NCBI GenBank assembly: GCA_937922595.1
Contig: CALAIY010000029.1
Coordinates: forward strand, 29,751 to 93,750
DNA: 64,000 bases
From: an uncultured Verrucomicrobiales bacterium
Lineage (GTDB): Bacteria; Verrucomicrobiota; Verrucomicrobiia; Verrucomicrobiales; DEV007
Direction of reading: 5' to 3'
Of the stretch, positions 1 through 8,044 are shown one piece after another. Made by a program: the position numbers and the translations under genes. Under the pieces are notes generated by a model. It was not told the DNA's origin and did not search any database. It was given only the letters and a program-made list of their open reading frames with translations. How positions within the stretch are numbered: the first letter of the stretch is position 1; each line of letters starts with the position of its first letter.

Positions 1-1
1 G

Positions 2-424
2 CACATCGCCACCTCCGGAGATCCCTTCGAATTCGGCTCCGCTCGCCCGCTTGATTTCGGGCACTGGATCGCACACAAGCTCGAGCAAGTTTCCGACTTC
101 GCCGTGGGGCATGGAGAAGCAGTCGCCATCGGGATCGCCGCCGATCTTTTCTACTCCGTAGAAGCTGGAATTCTCGATGAGGAGACCGCCCAGCGAATCA
201 TCGGTTTTATCGAAAAAATCGGCTTCGCCACCTACTCCGAATACCTCAAAAACGACGTCATTCTCCAAGGGCTCGAAGAATTCCGCGAGCACCTCGGCGG
301 CGAACTCACGATCACCCTCGTCCCCGAAATTGGGAAAAAGCTCGAAGTCCACGAGATGAATCGCGAGCACATCCTCACCGCCCTCCGCCGCCTGCAGGAG
401 AGGGAATCGAGCACTTGCAGTTGA
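2..424 (+). CDS. EboD-like 3-dehydroquinate synthase family protein (3' end)
   Basis: The 5' end lies outside the window; the reading frame is open from base 2 to a TGA at 422-424. The visible C-terminal part carries LDFGHWIAHKLE and HGEAVAIGI. These match the GH..GH..E and HGEAVAIG zinc-site region of sugar-phosphate cyclases of the dehydroquinate synthase superfamily. The LDFGHW.AHKLE form differs from the LNFGHT.GHAIE of true AroB and looks more like the divergent EboD/cyclitol-synthase branch. The next gene is an EboF-type phosphodiesterase, which favours an ebo cluster (implicated in cyanobacteria in moving a precursor to the periplasm). Superfamily membership is firm; the EboD assignment is inferred from motif form and neighbourhood. 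A divergent AroB remains possible. Confidence 0.72.
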   Translation, partial: HIATSGDPFEFGSARPLDFGHWIAHKLEQVSDFAVGHGEAVAIGIAADLFYSVEAGILDEETAQRIIGFIEKIGFATYSEYLKNDVILQGLEEFREHLGGELTITLVPEIGKKLEVHEMNREHILTALRRLQERESSTCS

Positions 425-488
425 TCACGAAGATGGATTTCTTTGGGTGTGGATTGGAAGCCATGATAAAATGCTTAAAGGCCAGTAA

Positions 489-1856
489 ATGAAGCGCACC
501 GCCATCCTAAATATCGTCGGCCTGGCGAATCGCCACCTCACCGAGGCTAGTCTTGCTCCGCGTCTTCACGCGTTTGCACAATCGAATACCGCGCGTGCCA
601 TCGATCCGATAGTCCCCGCACTTACGTGCAGTGCGCAAGCAACCTATCTCACTGGTTTACCTCCACGAGATCATGGGATCGTTGCCAATGGGTGGTATGA
701 TCGCACGCTCACGGAGCATCAATTTTGGAAGCAAAGTAATCACCTTGTGTCCGGCGAGAAGTTATGGGAAACCGCACGCCGCGAACGTCCCGGTTTCACC
801 TGCGCGAAGTTATTCTGGTGGTACAACATGTATGCCACTGCGGACTTCACCGCGACGCCACGTCCGATGTATCCCGCCAGTGGGAAGAAAGTCTTCGATA
901 TCTATACCGAGCCAGCTCAGGATCGATTTGATGTGCAGGCCGAAAAAGGAAAATTTCCCTTTCCGAATTTTTGGGGGCCGATGGCCGGCGTGAAATCAAG
1001 TAAGTGGATTGCCGACTGCGCAAAATGGTATGAGGAAAAATACGCGCCCGATACATCGCTCGTCTATCTTCCCCATCTAGATTACGATCTTCAGCGTTTG
1101 GGGGCGGCGGGGGAGGCCTCTGCACTGCCAGAGATTGATACAATTTTTGGTGATCTTCTTGATTACTACACGTCGAAAAATGTGGAGGTCGCCGTACTCT
1201 CTGAATACGCGATTACGAATGTCGATCGTCCAGTCCACCTCAATCGCCTTTTTCGAAAGAAGGGATGGCTTCGCATCAAGGATGAGCTTGGCCTCGAAAT
1301 GGCGGATCTCGGAGCGAGCAAAGTCTTCGCCATTGCCGATCACCAAGTGGCACACATCTACGTGCAGGATGAATCGCTTCTCCCGCAAGTCCGCGCCGTC
1401 CTCGAATCCTGTGATGGGGTAGGAGAGGTGCTCGATGAGGAAGGTAAAAAAGCAGCCGGCCTCGATCATGCTCGCTCCGGTGAATTCATTGCCGTCGCAG
1501 ATGCTCGAAGCTGGTTTACCTACTACTATTGGGAGGATGATGCCGTCGCTCCCGATTTTGCCCGCTGCATCGATATTCATCGAAAAATTGGCTACGATCC
1601 CGCAGAGCTTTTTTTCGATCCCAAGCTCACCGCTCCCAAGCTTCGCGCCGCCGCCCGCCTCCTTCAGACCAAGCTCGGCTTCCGCACGCTTTTCGATGTC
1701 GTCCCGCTCGAGGGGGCTCTCGTAAAGGGATCTCACGGTCGGCGCCCCGAATCCGAAGCCGATTGGCCGGTGCTCATCGGGCAGTTTCCCGCAGGGGATG
1801 CTGTATTTTCAACAGATGTTCGCGATCTCCTGCTCGGCCTTCTCTTGAAATCTTAG
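489..1856 (+). CDS. EboF-like nucleotide pyrophosphatase/phosphodiesterase (alkaline phosphatase superfamily)
   Basis: A 455-residue protein of the type I phosphodiesterase/nucleotide pyrophosphatase fold. The N-terminus has PALTCSAQATYLTGLPP, with T46 in the position of the catalytic nucleophile, followed by RDHGIVANGW. A second metal-site region is LPHLDYDLQRLG near residue 200, and LSEYAI stands where the family has a S-D-H-G-type motif. A late SHGRRPE supplies another candidate metal His. No signal peptide is evident. It starts 64 bp after the EboD-like gene on the same strand, which fits an ebo operon; EboF in described clusters is of this family. The natural substrate is unknown. The phosphodiesterase fold is confident, the ebo role is an inference. 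Confidence 0.75.
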   Translation: MKRTAILNIVGLANRHLTEASLAPRLHAFAQSNTARAIDPIVPALTCSAQATYLTGLPPRDHGIVANGWYDRTLTEHQFWKQSNHLVSGEKLWETARRERPGFTCAKLFWWYNMYATADFTATPRPMYPASGKKVFDIYTEPAQDRFDVQAEKGKFPFPNFWGPMAGVKSSKWIADCAKWYEEKYAPDTSLVYLPHLDYDLQRLGAAGEASALPEIDTIFGDLLDYYTSKNVEVAVLSEYAITNVDRPVHLNRLFRKKGWLRIKDELGLEMADLGASKVFAIADHQVAHIYVQDESLLPQVRAVLESCDGVGEVLDEEGKKAAGLDHARSGEFIAVADARSWFTYYYWEDDAVAPDFARCIDIHRKIGYDPAELFFDPKLTAPKLRAAARLLQTKLGFRTLFDVVPLEGALVKGSHGRRPESEADWPVLIGQFPAGDAVFSTDVRDLLLGLLLKS

Positions 1857-1884
1857 CCGCCCGCACCGAGAGTTCTCCCCTGCC

Positions 1885-2343
1885 ATGAAAGACAAGAAAT
1901 TTGAAGACGCCGTCCGCAAAGTCGCCACCGATGATGCGCGCTTTCACGCGGACGCCTATTTCTTGCTCCAAGAAGCGCTGCGCTACACCGTAGAGCAAAT
2001 CGGCTCAGACGAAGGAGAGGGGCGACACGTCTCGGCCAGTGAGCTGCTTGATGGATTCCGTCGCTACTCGCTCAATGAATTTGGCCCCATGGCCGTCGCC
2101 GTTCTCGAAGATTGGGGCGTCACGCAGACCGGCCACGTCGGCGCAATGGTGTTTAATCTCATTGATGCTGGTATCTTTGCAGGCTCCGAAGAAGATCGCC
2201 TCGAAGACTTCGAAGACGTCTTTCCCTTCGGTGATGCCTTCGAAGAACCTTTTCTTCCCGCAGTCAGCAAGCGGCAAATCACTCCTTCCGCCGACGGCGA
2301 AACGTCCCGGCAATCCCAGTCAGATCCCTCAAATAAAGCGTGA
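1885..2343 (+). CDS. Minf_1886 family protein
   Basis: A small acidic protein of 152 residues. It looks like the Minf_1886 family, a conserved set of uncharacterised proteins of Verrucomicrobia and Planctomycetes. Features recognised are the N-terminal F....V...D.R(F)H.DAY.FL.EAL segment, the central RH(V)SA.ELL.G(F)R.Y, and FG.MA..VL..WGV followed by a GxMVFNL.(D)AG segment. No catalytic motif, signal peptide or membrane helix is visible. Its stop overlaps the GTG start of the M16 peptidase gene, so the two are probably translationally coupled. Function is unknown; the family call is confident and also supports the taxonomic reading. Confidence 0.8.
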   Translation: MKDKKFEDAVRKVATDDARFHADAYFLLQEALRYTVEQIGSDEGEGRHVSASELLDGFRRYSLNEFGPMAVAVLEDWGVTQTGHVGAMVFNLIDAGIFAGSEEDRLEDFEDVFPFGDAFEEPFLPAVSKRQITPSADGETSRQSQSDPSNKA

Positions 2344-4952
2344 GCAATTCCCTCCCCGGCACCGCCGGTTTTTCCTCCCCCGAAGCTGCCCCATCAGCGC
2401 CCGCAGCCCTCGGTTTTCCAGCCACCGATGCCCAGATTCACGAGTTCCCCAATGGGCTCGAACTCATCACCAAAGTAGACCGCTCAGCGCCCGTCGCCAG
2501 CGTGCAAGCCTGGGTGCGCACCGGCAGCATTCACGAATCACAGCACCTCGGAGCCGGAATTTCGCACCTCGTCGAGCACCTTGTTTTCAAAGGCACCACG
2601 AAGCGCAGTTCCGATGAAATCGCCCAGCACATCCAAGACGGCGGCGGCTATCTCAATGCCTACACCTCCTTCGATCGCACCGTCTATTGGGTCGATACCC
2701 CCGCCGCTGGCGCGGAAACCGCCCTCGATGTCATCGCAGGCTTAGTCACCGATGCGCAGTTTCCTGAGGACGAATACGAGCGGGAAAAAGACGTCATCCG
2801 CCGCGAGATCGATATGGGAAAAGACGATCCCGGCCGCGCCTCCAGCCAGCTCGCCTTAAAAACAGTCTTCCGTGAGCACCCATTCCGCGAACCCGTAATC
2901 GGCCATCGCGAACTCTTCGATACCATCACCCGCGACGAAGCCTTCTCCTACTACAAGACCCGCTACGCGCCCAACAACGTCTTCTTCGTCGTCACCGGAG
3001 ACATCGACCCCGAAGCCATCCGAGCTCAGCTCGAAACGCTCTTCTCCGAAATTCCGCGCGGTCCGCTCGTGCCCCCGCCCATCGCCGCCGAGCCTGCCCA
3101 GCTCGGTTGCCGCGAAGCCACCCGCACCTTCCCCACCGGTCTCTCTAAATTTCACCTCGCCTGGCGCGTCCCCGGCCTCACCCACCCGGACGTGCCCGCA
3201 CTCGACGTCCTTGCCGGGATTCTTGGTGATGGCCGCAGCTCGCGCCTCTACCGCCCGCTCCGCGAAGAACAATCACTCGTCCACGGAATCGGTGCCAGCG
3301 CCTACACCCCAGGCACCGAAGGTGTCTTCTTCGTCTCCGCCGATTGCGACCCAGAGAAACGCACCGAAGCCATCTCCGCCGCCCTCGAAATCATCCGCGA
3401 CGTCTCCGAAAACGGCGTCACCCAGGCCGAAGTCGATAAAATCCGGCGCGGCCTCCTCGCCGATGAATTCGATAGCCTCACCACCACCCGCGGGCTCGCC
3501 GCCACCCTCGGCTCCGATTACCTCTACACCGGCGACCTCGATTTCACGCGCCACGCCCTCGCCGCCCTCAGCGAAGTCACCCCAGCCGCCGTCCAAGCCG
3601 CCGCCGCGAAATACCTCGATCCCAAAAAGATCACCCAAGCCTCCCTCATCCCGCCTCCAGCGGAAACCGCCGGCTCCAGCTCGGTAAGCGCCCCTAGCAT
3701 CGGCACCAAAACCGCCGATCCAGTCCTCACCACCCTGCCCAACGGCCTCCGCCTCCTCGTCCAAGAAGACCGCCGCGTCCCCCTCTTCGATTGCTTCGCC
3801 ACCTTCCTCGGCGGCTCCCTCTCCGAAGGAGCCGCCGGCACCCGATCCGGCCTCACCGCCCTCACCGCCAACGTCCTCACCAAAGGCACCACCACCCGAA
3901 GCGCCGCCGAAATTTCCGACCTCATCGAAGGCCTAGGCGGCCGCATCGGCTCCAACGCCGGCAACAATTCCTTCTCCCTCTCCGCCGGCACGATGTCTCC
4001 CGATTTCGCCACCACCGCAGATCTCTTCGCCGACGTCCTCCTCCGCCCAGCCTTCGCCGAGCCAGAAATCGCCCGCGAGCGCGACGCCATGCTCGCCGCC
4101 CTCACCCGCGAAGAAGACCACCCCCTCCGCATCGCCATGCGCCAAATGCGGAAAAGCCTCTTCGGCGATCACCCCTACGGCACCCCGCCATCCGGCACCG
4201 AAGCCTCCATCCCCGGCCTCACCCCAAGCGGCATTACCGACTTCTACAGCGCCCACGCCACCGGCCAGAATGGCGTCGTCACCGTCTACGGAGCTGTCGA
4301 TCCCGCAGAAGTCGCCGATCGCCTCGGCACCGCTCTCGCCACCCTCCCCAGCGGCACCAAGACCGATCCCACCGCCTCCCAAGCGGATGAAACCAGTTTC
4401 CCCGCCCCCAGCACCACCACCCTCGAGCGAGACAAAGAACAAGCCGTCCTCGTCGTAGGCTTCCGCACCCCCGGCCTCTTCGGCTCGGACCGGCTCGCGC
4501 TCGACCTCATCGAAGAATCGTGCAGCGACATGGCCTCCCGCCTCTTCGCCCGAATTCGAGAAGAACTCGGCCTCGCCTACTACGTCAGCTGCGGCCAAAT
4601 GCACGGCCTCGAAGCCGGCATGTTCCAATTTTACCTAGGCACCTCGCCCGAGCAACTCGACCTCGCCCAAAGCGAGCTCCTCGCCCAGATCCAACAGCTC
4701 GCCCAAGGCGACCTCCAAGAAACCGAATTCACCCGAGCCGCCGCCACCCACCTAGGAAAACTCCAACTAGGCCTTCAAAGCAGCGCCGCCCGCGCCCGCC
4801 ACGCCGCCCTCGATGAACTCTACGGCTACGGCCACCGCCACACCGCCGAGCTCCCCACCCGAGTCGCCGCCCTCACCCTAGAAGACGCCCGCACCGCCGC
4901 CGCCCGCATCTTCAGCACTGAGCCCACCATCGTACGCGTCCTCCGAAGCTAA
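2340..4952 (+). CDS. M16 (insulinase-type) zinc metallopeptidase, two-unit
   Basis: An 870-residue protein with two tandem M16 units. The first carries the inverted zinc motif HLVEH (H76, E79, H80) and the downstream acidic helix around residue 150 (YEREKDVIRREI) that supplies the third ligand. The second unit begins near residue 455 at a TLPNGLRLLV segment and has no HxxEH, as usual for the non-catalytic half that closes the chamber. The GTG start overlaps the stop of the preceding gene. There is no clear signal peptide, although M16B proteins of this layout are often envelope-associated. The class is confident; substrate and location are not known. The gene is strongly C-rich on the coding strand, which creates many spurious open frames. 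Confidence 0.92.
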   Translation: MSNSLPGTAGFSSPEAAPSAPAALGFPATDAQIHEFPNGLELITKVDRSAPVASVQAWVRTGSIHESQHLGAGISHLVEHLVFKGTTKRSSDEIAQHIQDGGGYLNAYTSFDRTVYWVDTPAAGAETALDVIAGLVTDAQFPEDEYEREKDVIRREIDMGKDDPGRASSQLALKTVFREHPFREPVIGHRELFDTITRDEAFSYYKTRYAPNNVFFVVTGDIDPEAIRAQLETLFSEIPRGPLVPPPIAAEPAQLGCREATRTFPTGLSKFHLAWRVPGLTHPDVPALDVLAGILGDGRSSRLYRPLREEQSLVHGIGASAYTPGTEGVFFVSADCDPEKRTEAISAALEIIRDVSENGVTQAEVDKIRRGLLADEFDSLTTTRGLAATLGSDYLYTGDLDFTRHALAALSEVTPAAVQAAAAKYLDPKKITQASLIPPPAETAGSSSVSAPSIGTKTADPVLTTLPNGLRLLVQEDRRVPLFDCFATFLGGSLSEGAAGTRSGLTALTANVLTKGTTTRSAAEISDLIEGLGGRIGSNAGNNSFSLSAGTMSPDFATTADLFADVLLRPAFAEPEIARERDAMLAALTREEDHPLRIAMRQMRKSLFGDHPYGTPPSGTEASIPGLTPSGITDFYSAHATGQNGVVTVYGAVDPAEVADRLGTALATLPSGTKTDPTASQADETSFPAPSTTTLERDKEQAVLVVGFRTPGLFGSDRLALDLIEESCSDMASRLFARIREELGLAYYVSCGQMHGLEAGMFQFYLGTSPEQLDLAQSELLAQIQQLAQGDLQETEFTRAAATHLGKLQLGLQSSAARARHAALDELYGYGHRHTAELPTRVAALTLEDARTAAARIFSTEPTIVRVLRS

Positions 4953-5044
4953 AAAAGCCTCATCGCACCACCACTAATTTGAACCCAAACCGCGAGGTTC
5001 CTTGCATAGCCAAATGGAAGGCATTAAGGAATCCACGCACAAAG

Positions 5045-5125
5045 GCCGACGTGGCGGAACGGTAGACGCGGCGGATTCAAAATCCGCTTCCTTCGGGAGT
5101 GCGGGTTCGATTCCCGCCGTCGGTA
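5045..5125 (+). tRNA. tRNA-Leu (CAA)
   Basis: A complete type II cloverleaf can be folded by eye. The acceptor stem GCCGACG pairs with CGTCGGT (one G-U), followed by discriminator A at 5125. The anticodon stem GCGGA/TCCGC encloses the loop TTCAAAA, giving anticodon CAA (reads UUG). A long variable arm follows (about 5094-5100), then a T stem GCGGG/CCCGC with loop TTCGATT. CCA is not encoded. It is a lone tRNA between the M16 peptidase and the ATPase gene. Confidence 0.95.
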
Positions 5126-5262
5126 CTTATTTGGAATAAACGAGTTAGGAATTCAGGGGTCACACTCTAATTTTAGCCTTCTTCTTTACGTCTCTGGTAA
5201 AAGTCTAGCCAGTTAAAGATCTGAGACTCGTTTTGGTTGTTGTTGCTGTGGTCGGGGCATTT
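5126..5262. other. Intergenic stretch after tRNA-Leu with a possible transposon-end remnant
   Basis: No gene is recognised here. The segment at about 5150-5178 (AATTCAGGGGTCACACTCTAA and onward) resembles the GGGGTCA-type ends seen around REP/Y1-transposase elements. On the minus strand it follows a short frame ending FNWLDFYQRRKEEG, which looks like the C-terminus of a transposase. Both are short and could be chance. Confidence 0.25.
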
Positions 5263-6699
5263 TTACTTTTTGAAGAGGGATTCCAGGAGGATTGTGGTGT
5301 CGGCGAGTTCTAGGGCGTAGGGGGTTTCTTTGATGCCTTGGGTGGTGATGAAGGTGTTGATGAGGCTTTTTTTTGTGCCGGTGTGCTGCAGGAAGGTTTC
5401 GCGGCGGGCGCGGAGGGTGGTGGCGTATTTTTTATCGATGATGAAGGGGGCTTCGGTGAATTTCATCTCGCAGAGGTTGATGCAGGAGTCGGCGCGGTCG
5501 ATGAGGAGATCGATTTGGGTGCCGGTGTCTGATGGATTTTTGGGGCGGTGGATCCAGGAGGATGTTTCGGTGGATACGGCGGCGATTCCTAGGGCGGCTT
5601 TTATCTGGGGGAGGTGTTTCATGCAGAGTTCCTCGAAGGCGAGGCCGCTCCAGGCGCGCCAGGCGGGACGGGTGCGCATTTTTTGCCAACTGCCGGAGTC
5701 GGCGCGTGAGCGTTCGATCCATCGGAGGTAGAAGCGGGAGTATTCATCGGAGAGGCGGTAGAGGGTGTCTTTTTTCTTCTTTCCGAAGGGTAGGTAGCTG
5801 CGGATGAATCCGGACTCTTCGAGTTCGCTGATGAGGGTGGTGAGGCGACCGCTGCTGGGGAGGTTGGCTGCTGTGGCGACTTCGTGGTGGGTGAGCGATT
5901 TTTTTGCGAGAGCGCGGACGACGTTGATATGGCGCTCGGGTGAATCGAAGAGGGCGGGGTAGAGCAGATTGAATTCGTCGCGGAGTGGGGCGCCGGGCTC
6001 GAAGCAGATACGGTCGAGCGTTTGTGCGGGTGATTCTCCGCGTTTCACGAAGGTGAGGTAGTATGGGATGCCGCCGAGGGCCATATAGAGTTCGGCGATG
6101 CCCATGGGGGTGAGAGCGGTTTTCTTGTGTTGTAGGAATTCCTGGGTCTCGGCGAGGGTGAAGGGATCTAGGCGGATGCGGTGGGTGATGCGGTTGTGCA
6201 ATCCTCCGCGGTCGTGGATGAATTTGCGGATCATCCATGAGGCTGCGGATCCACAGACGATGAGGACAAGGTTTGGTCGCTTGGAGGCCCATGCGTTCCA
6301 GAAGTGGTCGAGGGCGGGGAGAAAGCGGGAGCGGGGGCTGGCGAGCCAGGGAAGCTCGTCGAGGAAAAGGACGTGCTTTTTGTTTTTTGGGAGGGTGGCG
6401 AACCACTCGGCGAGTTGGCTAAAGGCCGCTTTCCAGGATTTGGATGCGGTGCTGAATTTTCCGCCTGAGGCGAGGGAAAGGGCGCTGGTGAAGGTTTCCA
6501 GCTGCTCTTTGAGGGGGGCGTCTTTGGTGCCGGTGAGTTCAAAAATGAGCTGCGGCTCTAGGGCTTTGCGGATGAGATAAGTTTTCCCGACGCGGCGCCT
6601 GCCATAGACCGCGATGAATGCTGGGTCTCCAGAGGCGAGAATATCATCGAAGATTGCGCGCTCTCGGTGCCGCCCGATGAGTGGAGTGGGTGGTTTCAA
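5263..6699 (-). CDS. PF01637/DUF234-type AAA ATPase with nuclease-like C-terminal domain
   Basis: A 478-residue protein. An N-terminal STAND/AAA-type ATPase carries Walker A GRRRVGKT (33-40) and Walker B VLFLDELPWL (D114). A winged-helix-like middle follows (LTHHEVATAANLPSSGRL). The C-terminus has the order expected for a PD-(D/E)xK fold: D397 in GTQIDLLI, then E411 and K413 in CEMKF. This matches the archaeal-ATPase/DUF234 architecture common in archaea and scattered bacteria, whose job is not settled. Just upstream (6729-6884) lie palindromic repeats. It shares no operon with housekeeping genes and sits next to a tRNA, so a mobile or defence-like accessory gene is plausible. Architecture is confident, function unknown. 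Confidence 0.8.
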   Translation of the reverse strand: MKPPTPLIGRHRERAIFDDILASGDPAFIAVYGRRRVGKTYLIRKALEPQLIFELTGTKDAPLKEQLETFTSALSLASGGKFSTASKSWKAAFSQLAEWFATLPKNKKHVLFLDELPWLASPRSRFLPALDHFWNAWASKRPNLVLIVCGSAASWMIRKFIHDRGGLHNRITHRIRLDPFTLAETQEFLQHKKTALTPMGIAELYMALGGIPYYLTFVKRGESPAQTLDRICFEPGAPLRDEFNLLYPALFDSPERHINVVRALAKKSLTHHEVATAANLPSSGRLTTLISELEESGFIRSYLPFGKKKKDTLYRLSDEYSRFYLRWIERSRADSGSWQKMRTRPAWRAWSGLAFEELCMKHLPQIKAALGIAAVSTETSSWIHRPKNPSDTGTQIDLLIDRADSCINLCEMKFTEAPFIIDKKYATTLRARRETFLQHTGTKKSLINTFITTQGIKETPYALELADTTILLESLFKK

Positions 6700-6747
6700 A
6701 GTGGCGAAATCTTACCTGAAATGGATATATTTCGCCAGATATAAAAT

Positions 6748-6797
6748 CTATATTTGGCGAAATGTAGGTATTTTTAGAGGGATTTCGCCAAATATAG
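6748..6797. repeat. 50-nt palindromic element, copy 1
   Basis: Arms CTATATTTGGCGAAAT (6748-6763) and ATTTCGCCAAATATAG (6782-6797) are exact reverse complements with an 18-nt spacer. A related, imperfect half-site (ATTTCGCCAGATATA) sits at 6729-6743. The element lies upstream of the minus-strand ATPase gene that starts at 6699. It could be an operator, a transcript hairpin, or a small mobile palindrome. Confidence 0.9.
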
Positions 6798-6834
6798 AAA
6801 CTAACGCTATTCTTATTTGCTCACTTGAAGGATT

Positions 6835-6884
6835 CTATATTTGGCGAAATGTGGGTGTTTTGGGGGCGATTTCGCCAAATATAG
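6835..6884. repeat. 50-nt palindromic element, copy 2
   Basis: Arms CTATATTTGGCGAAAT (6835-6850) and ATTTCGCCAAATATAG (6869-6884) have the same 16-nt sequence and 18-nt spacer as copy 1. The spacer sequences differ in detail (GTGGGTGTTTTGGGGGCG against GTAGGTATTTTTAGAGGG). The two copies are in direct tandem with an 87-bp period. Conserved arms with a drifting spacer suggest selection on the arms. Copy 2 ends 4 bp from the stop of the MRJP-like gene and may also act as its terminator. Confidence 0.9.
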
Positions 6885-6888
6885 AATT

Positions 6889-8022
6889 CTAGCGGCCTAC
6901 GGTGCCGCTTGCTTTGGCTTTGATTTTGAAGACGAAGAAGGGGGGGCGGGTGGCGTCGGTGCCGGCGTTTAGGGCGCGGGTGCGGTGGAGCTGGCAGGTG
7001 AAGAAGTGGAGGCGGCCGTCGGTGCCGAAGCAGAGGCCGCCGGGCCAGAGGAAGTTGGGGTCGGTGTCGTAGGGGGCGTATTTACGCTCTTTTTCATCGA
7101 TGATGCCGATGGCGTTGTTTTCGATGTCGGCGAGGTAGATGTTGCCTTTGGCATCGAGCGAGATGTCGTCGCAGACGGGTTTTTCGGCGTAGCCTTCGAT
7201 GCGGCTGGCGAGTTCTACGGGGCGGAGCTTGGTGTTGTTGAGGTGCTCGGTGGCGATGCGGTAGAGGGTGCGGCCTTTGAGGGGGCCGAAGTAGAGCCAG
7301 CGGCCTTTGCGATCTACGGCGATGGGGTTTACTCCGGTCTGGGGCTGGACGGTGGAGCCATCGGGGCGGCGGGCTTGAAAGGGCCTGCCTTCGATGGTCA
7401 TGGGCATGTCTTCGGGGATGACGGAGAAGTGTCCTTGGAGGACGCGGCGGTAGCCGCCGGTGTCGCGGTTTACAATGATGATTGCGGCATCGTCTCCGGA
7501 TGCGGGATCGGCGATGTAGAGGATGGGGCGCTCGGGATCGAGGGCGAGATCATTGAGGTAGGAGGTGGAAAGTGTGGCGGGGGTGGGGAGGTGGATGACG
7601 CGGTGGAGCTTCTTTTTACGGGTGTCCCAGGCGACGATTTTGGGGACGGTCTCGCCTCGGCGGCCATTATCGAGCATCCAGACGACGCCATCCATGTCGG
7701 ATTCGAGCCCTTGTACGGCGTCGAGGGTGATGGGGGCGGTTTCCGCATTGCGGCTGATGGCTTCGGTGGGGAAGGGCTTGATTTCGCCTTTTTTGGTGAC
7801 CTCGATGACGCGATCCACCGGGTTGTAGTATTGGTGGAGGCTGATGATGTAGCTGCCTTTGGGGGTGATGGTCATTCCGCCGGGGCCGACGCTGAGTTCC
7901 AGCTCGATTTCGGGTTCGCGGGGGCGGGCTTGGGTGGCGGTGGAGCCGAGGGTGATGGCGAGGCCTATGAGGAGGGTGGCTTTGCGGAGGGGATTTTGAA
8001 GGCTCGATGTGGTTTTTCCCAT
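6889..8022 (-). CDS. Secreted yellow/major royal jelly-family beta-propeller protein
   Basis: A protein of 377 residues if read from the ATG at 8022. That start gives a clean signal peptide (MGKTTSSLQNPLRKATLLIG and onward, ending TQA-RP) and lies 22 bp after ptsI, whereas the longer frame would overlap ptsI. The mature part has repeats typical of the MRJP/yellow six-bladed propeller: DAVQGLESDMDGVVWMLDNG, SYLNDLALDPE, YIADPA, GVNPIAVDRKGRWLYFGPL and KPVCDDISLDAKGNIYLADI. Bacterial members are often labelled L-dopachrome tautomerase-related or SMP-30-like; the ligand is unknown. It is the last gene of the minus-strand pts run and may be co-transcribed with it. Family confident, role unknown. 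Confidence 0.82.
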   Translation of the reverse strand: MGKTTSSLQNPLRKATLLIGLAITLGSTATQARPREPEIELELSVGPGGMTITPKGSYIISLHQYYNPVDRVIEVTKKGEIKPFPTEAISRNAETAPITLDAVQGLESDMDGVVWMLDNGRRGETVPKIVAWDTRKKKLHRVIHLPTPATLSTSYLNDLALDPERPILYIADPASGDDAAIIIVNRDTGGYRRVLQGHFSVIPEDMPMTIEGRPFQARRPDGSTVQPQTGVNPIAVDRKGRWLYFGPLKGRTLYRIATEHLNNTKLRPVELASRIEGYAEKPVCDDISLDAKGNIYLADIENNAIGIIDEKERKYAPYDTDPNFLWPGGLCFGTDGRLHFFTCQLHRTRALNAGTDATRPPFFVFKIKAKASGTVGR

Positions 8023-8044
8023 GTCCGGTGTCCAGGCTTTCACT

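Noticed and set aside
1077..1736. A 219-residue minus-strand frame inside the EboF-like gene
   Set aside because: It lies wholly antisense to a gene with clear motifs and shows no domain.
3791..4390. Arg/His-rich and Pro-rich frames within the M16 peptidase gene
   Set aside because: Composition reflects the C-rich coding strand read out of frame; no family features.
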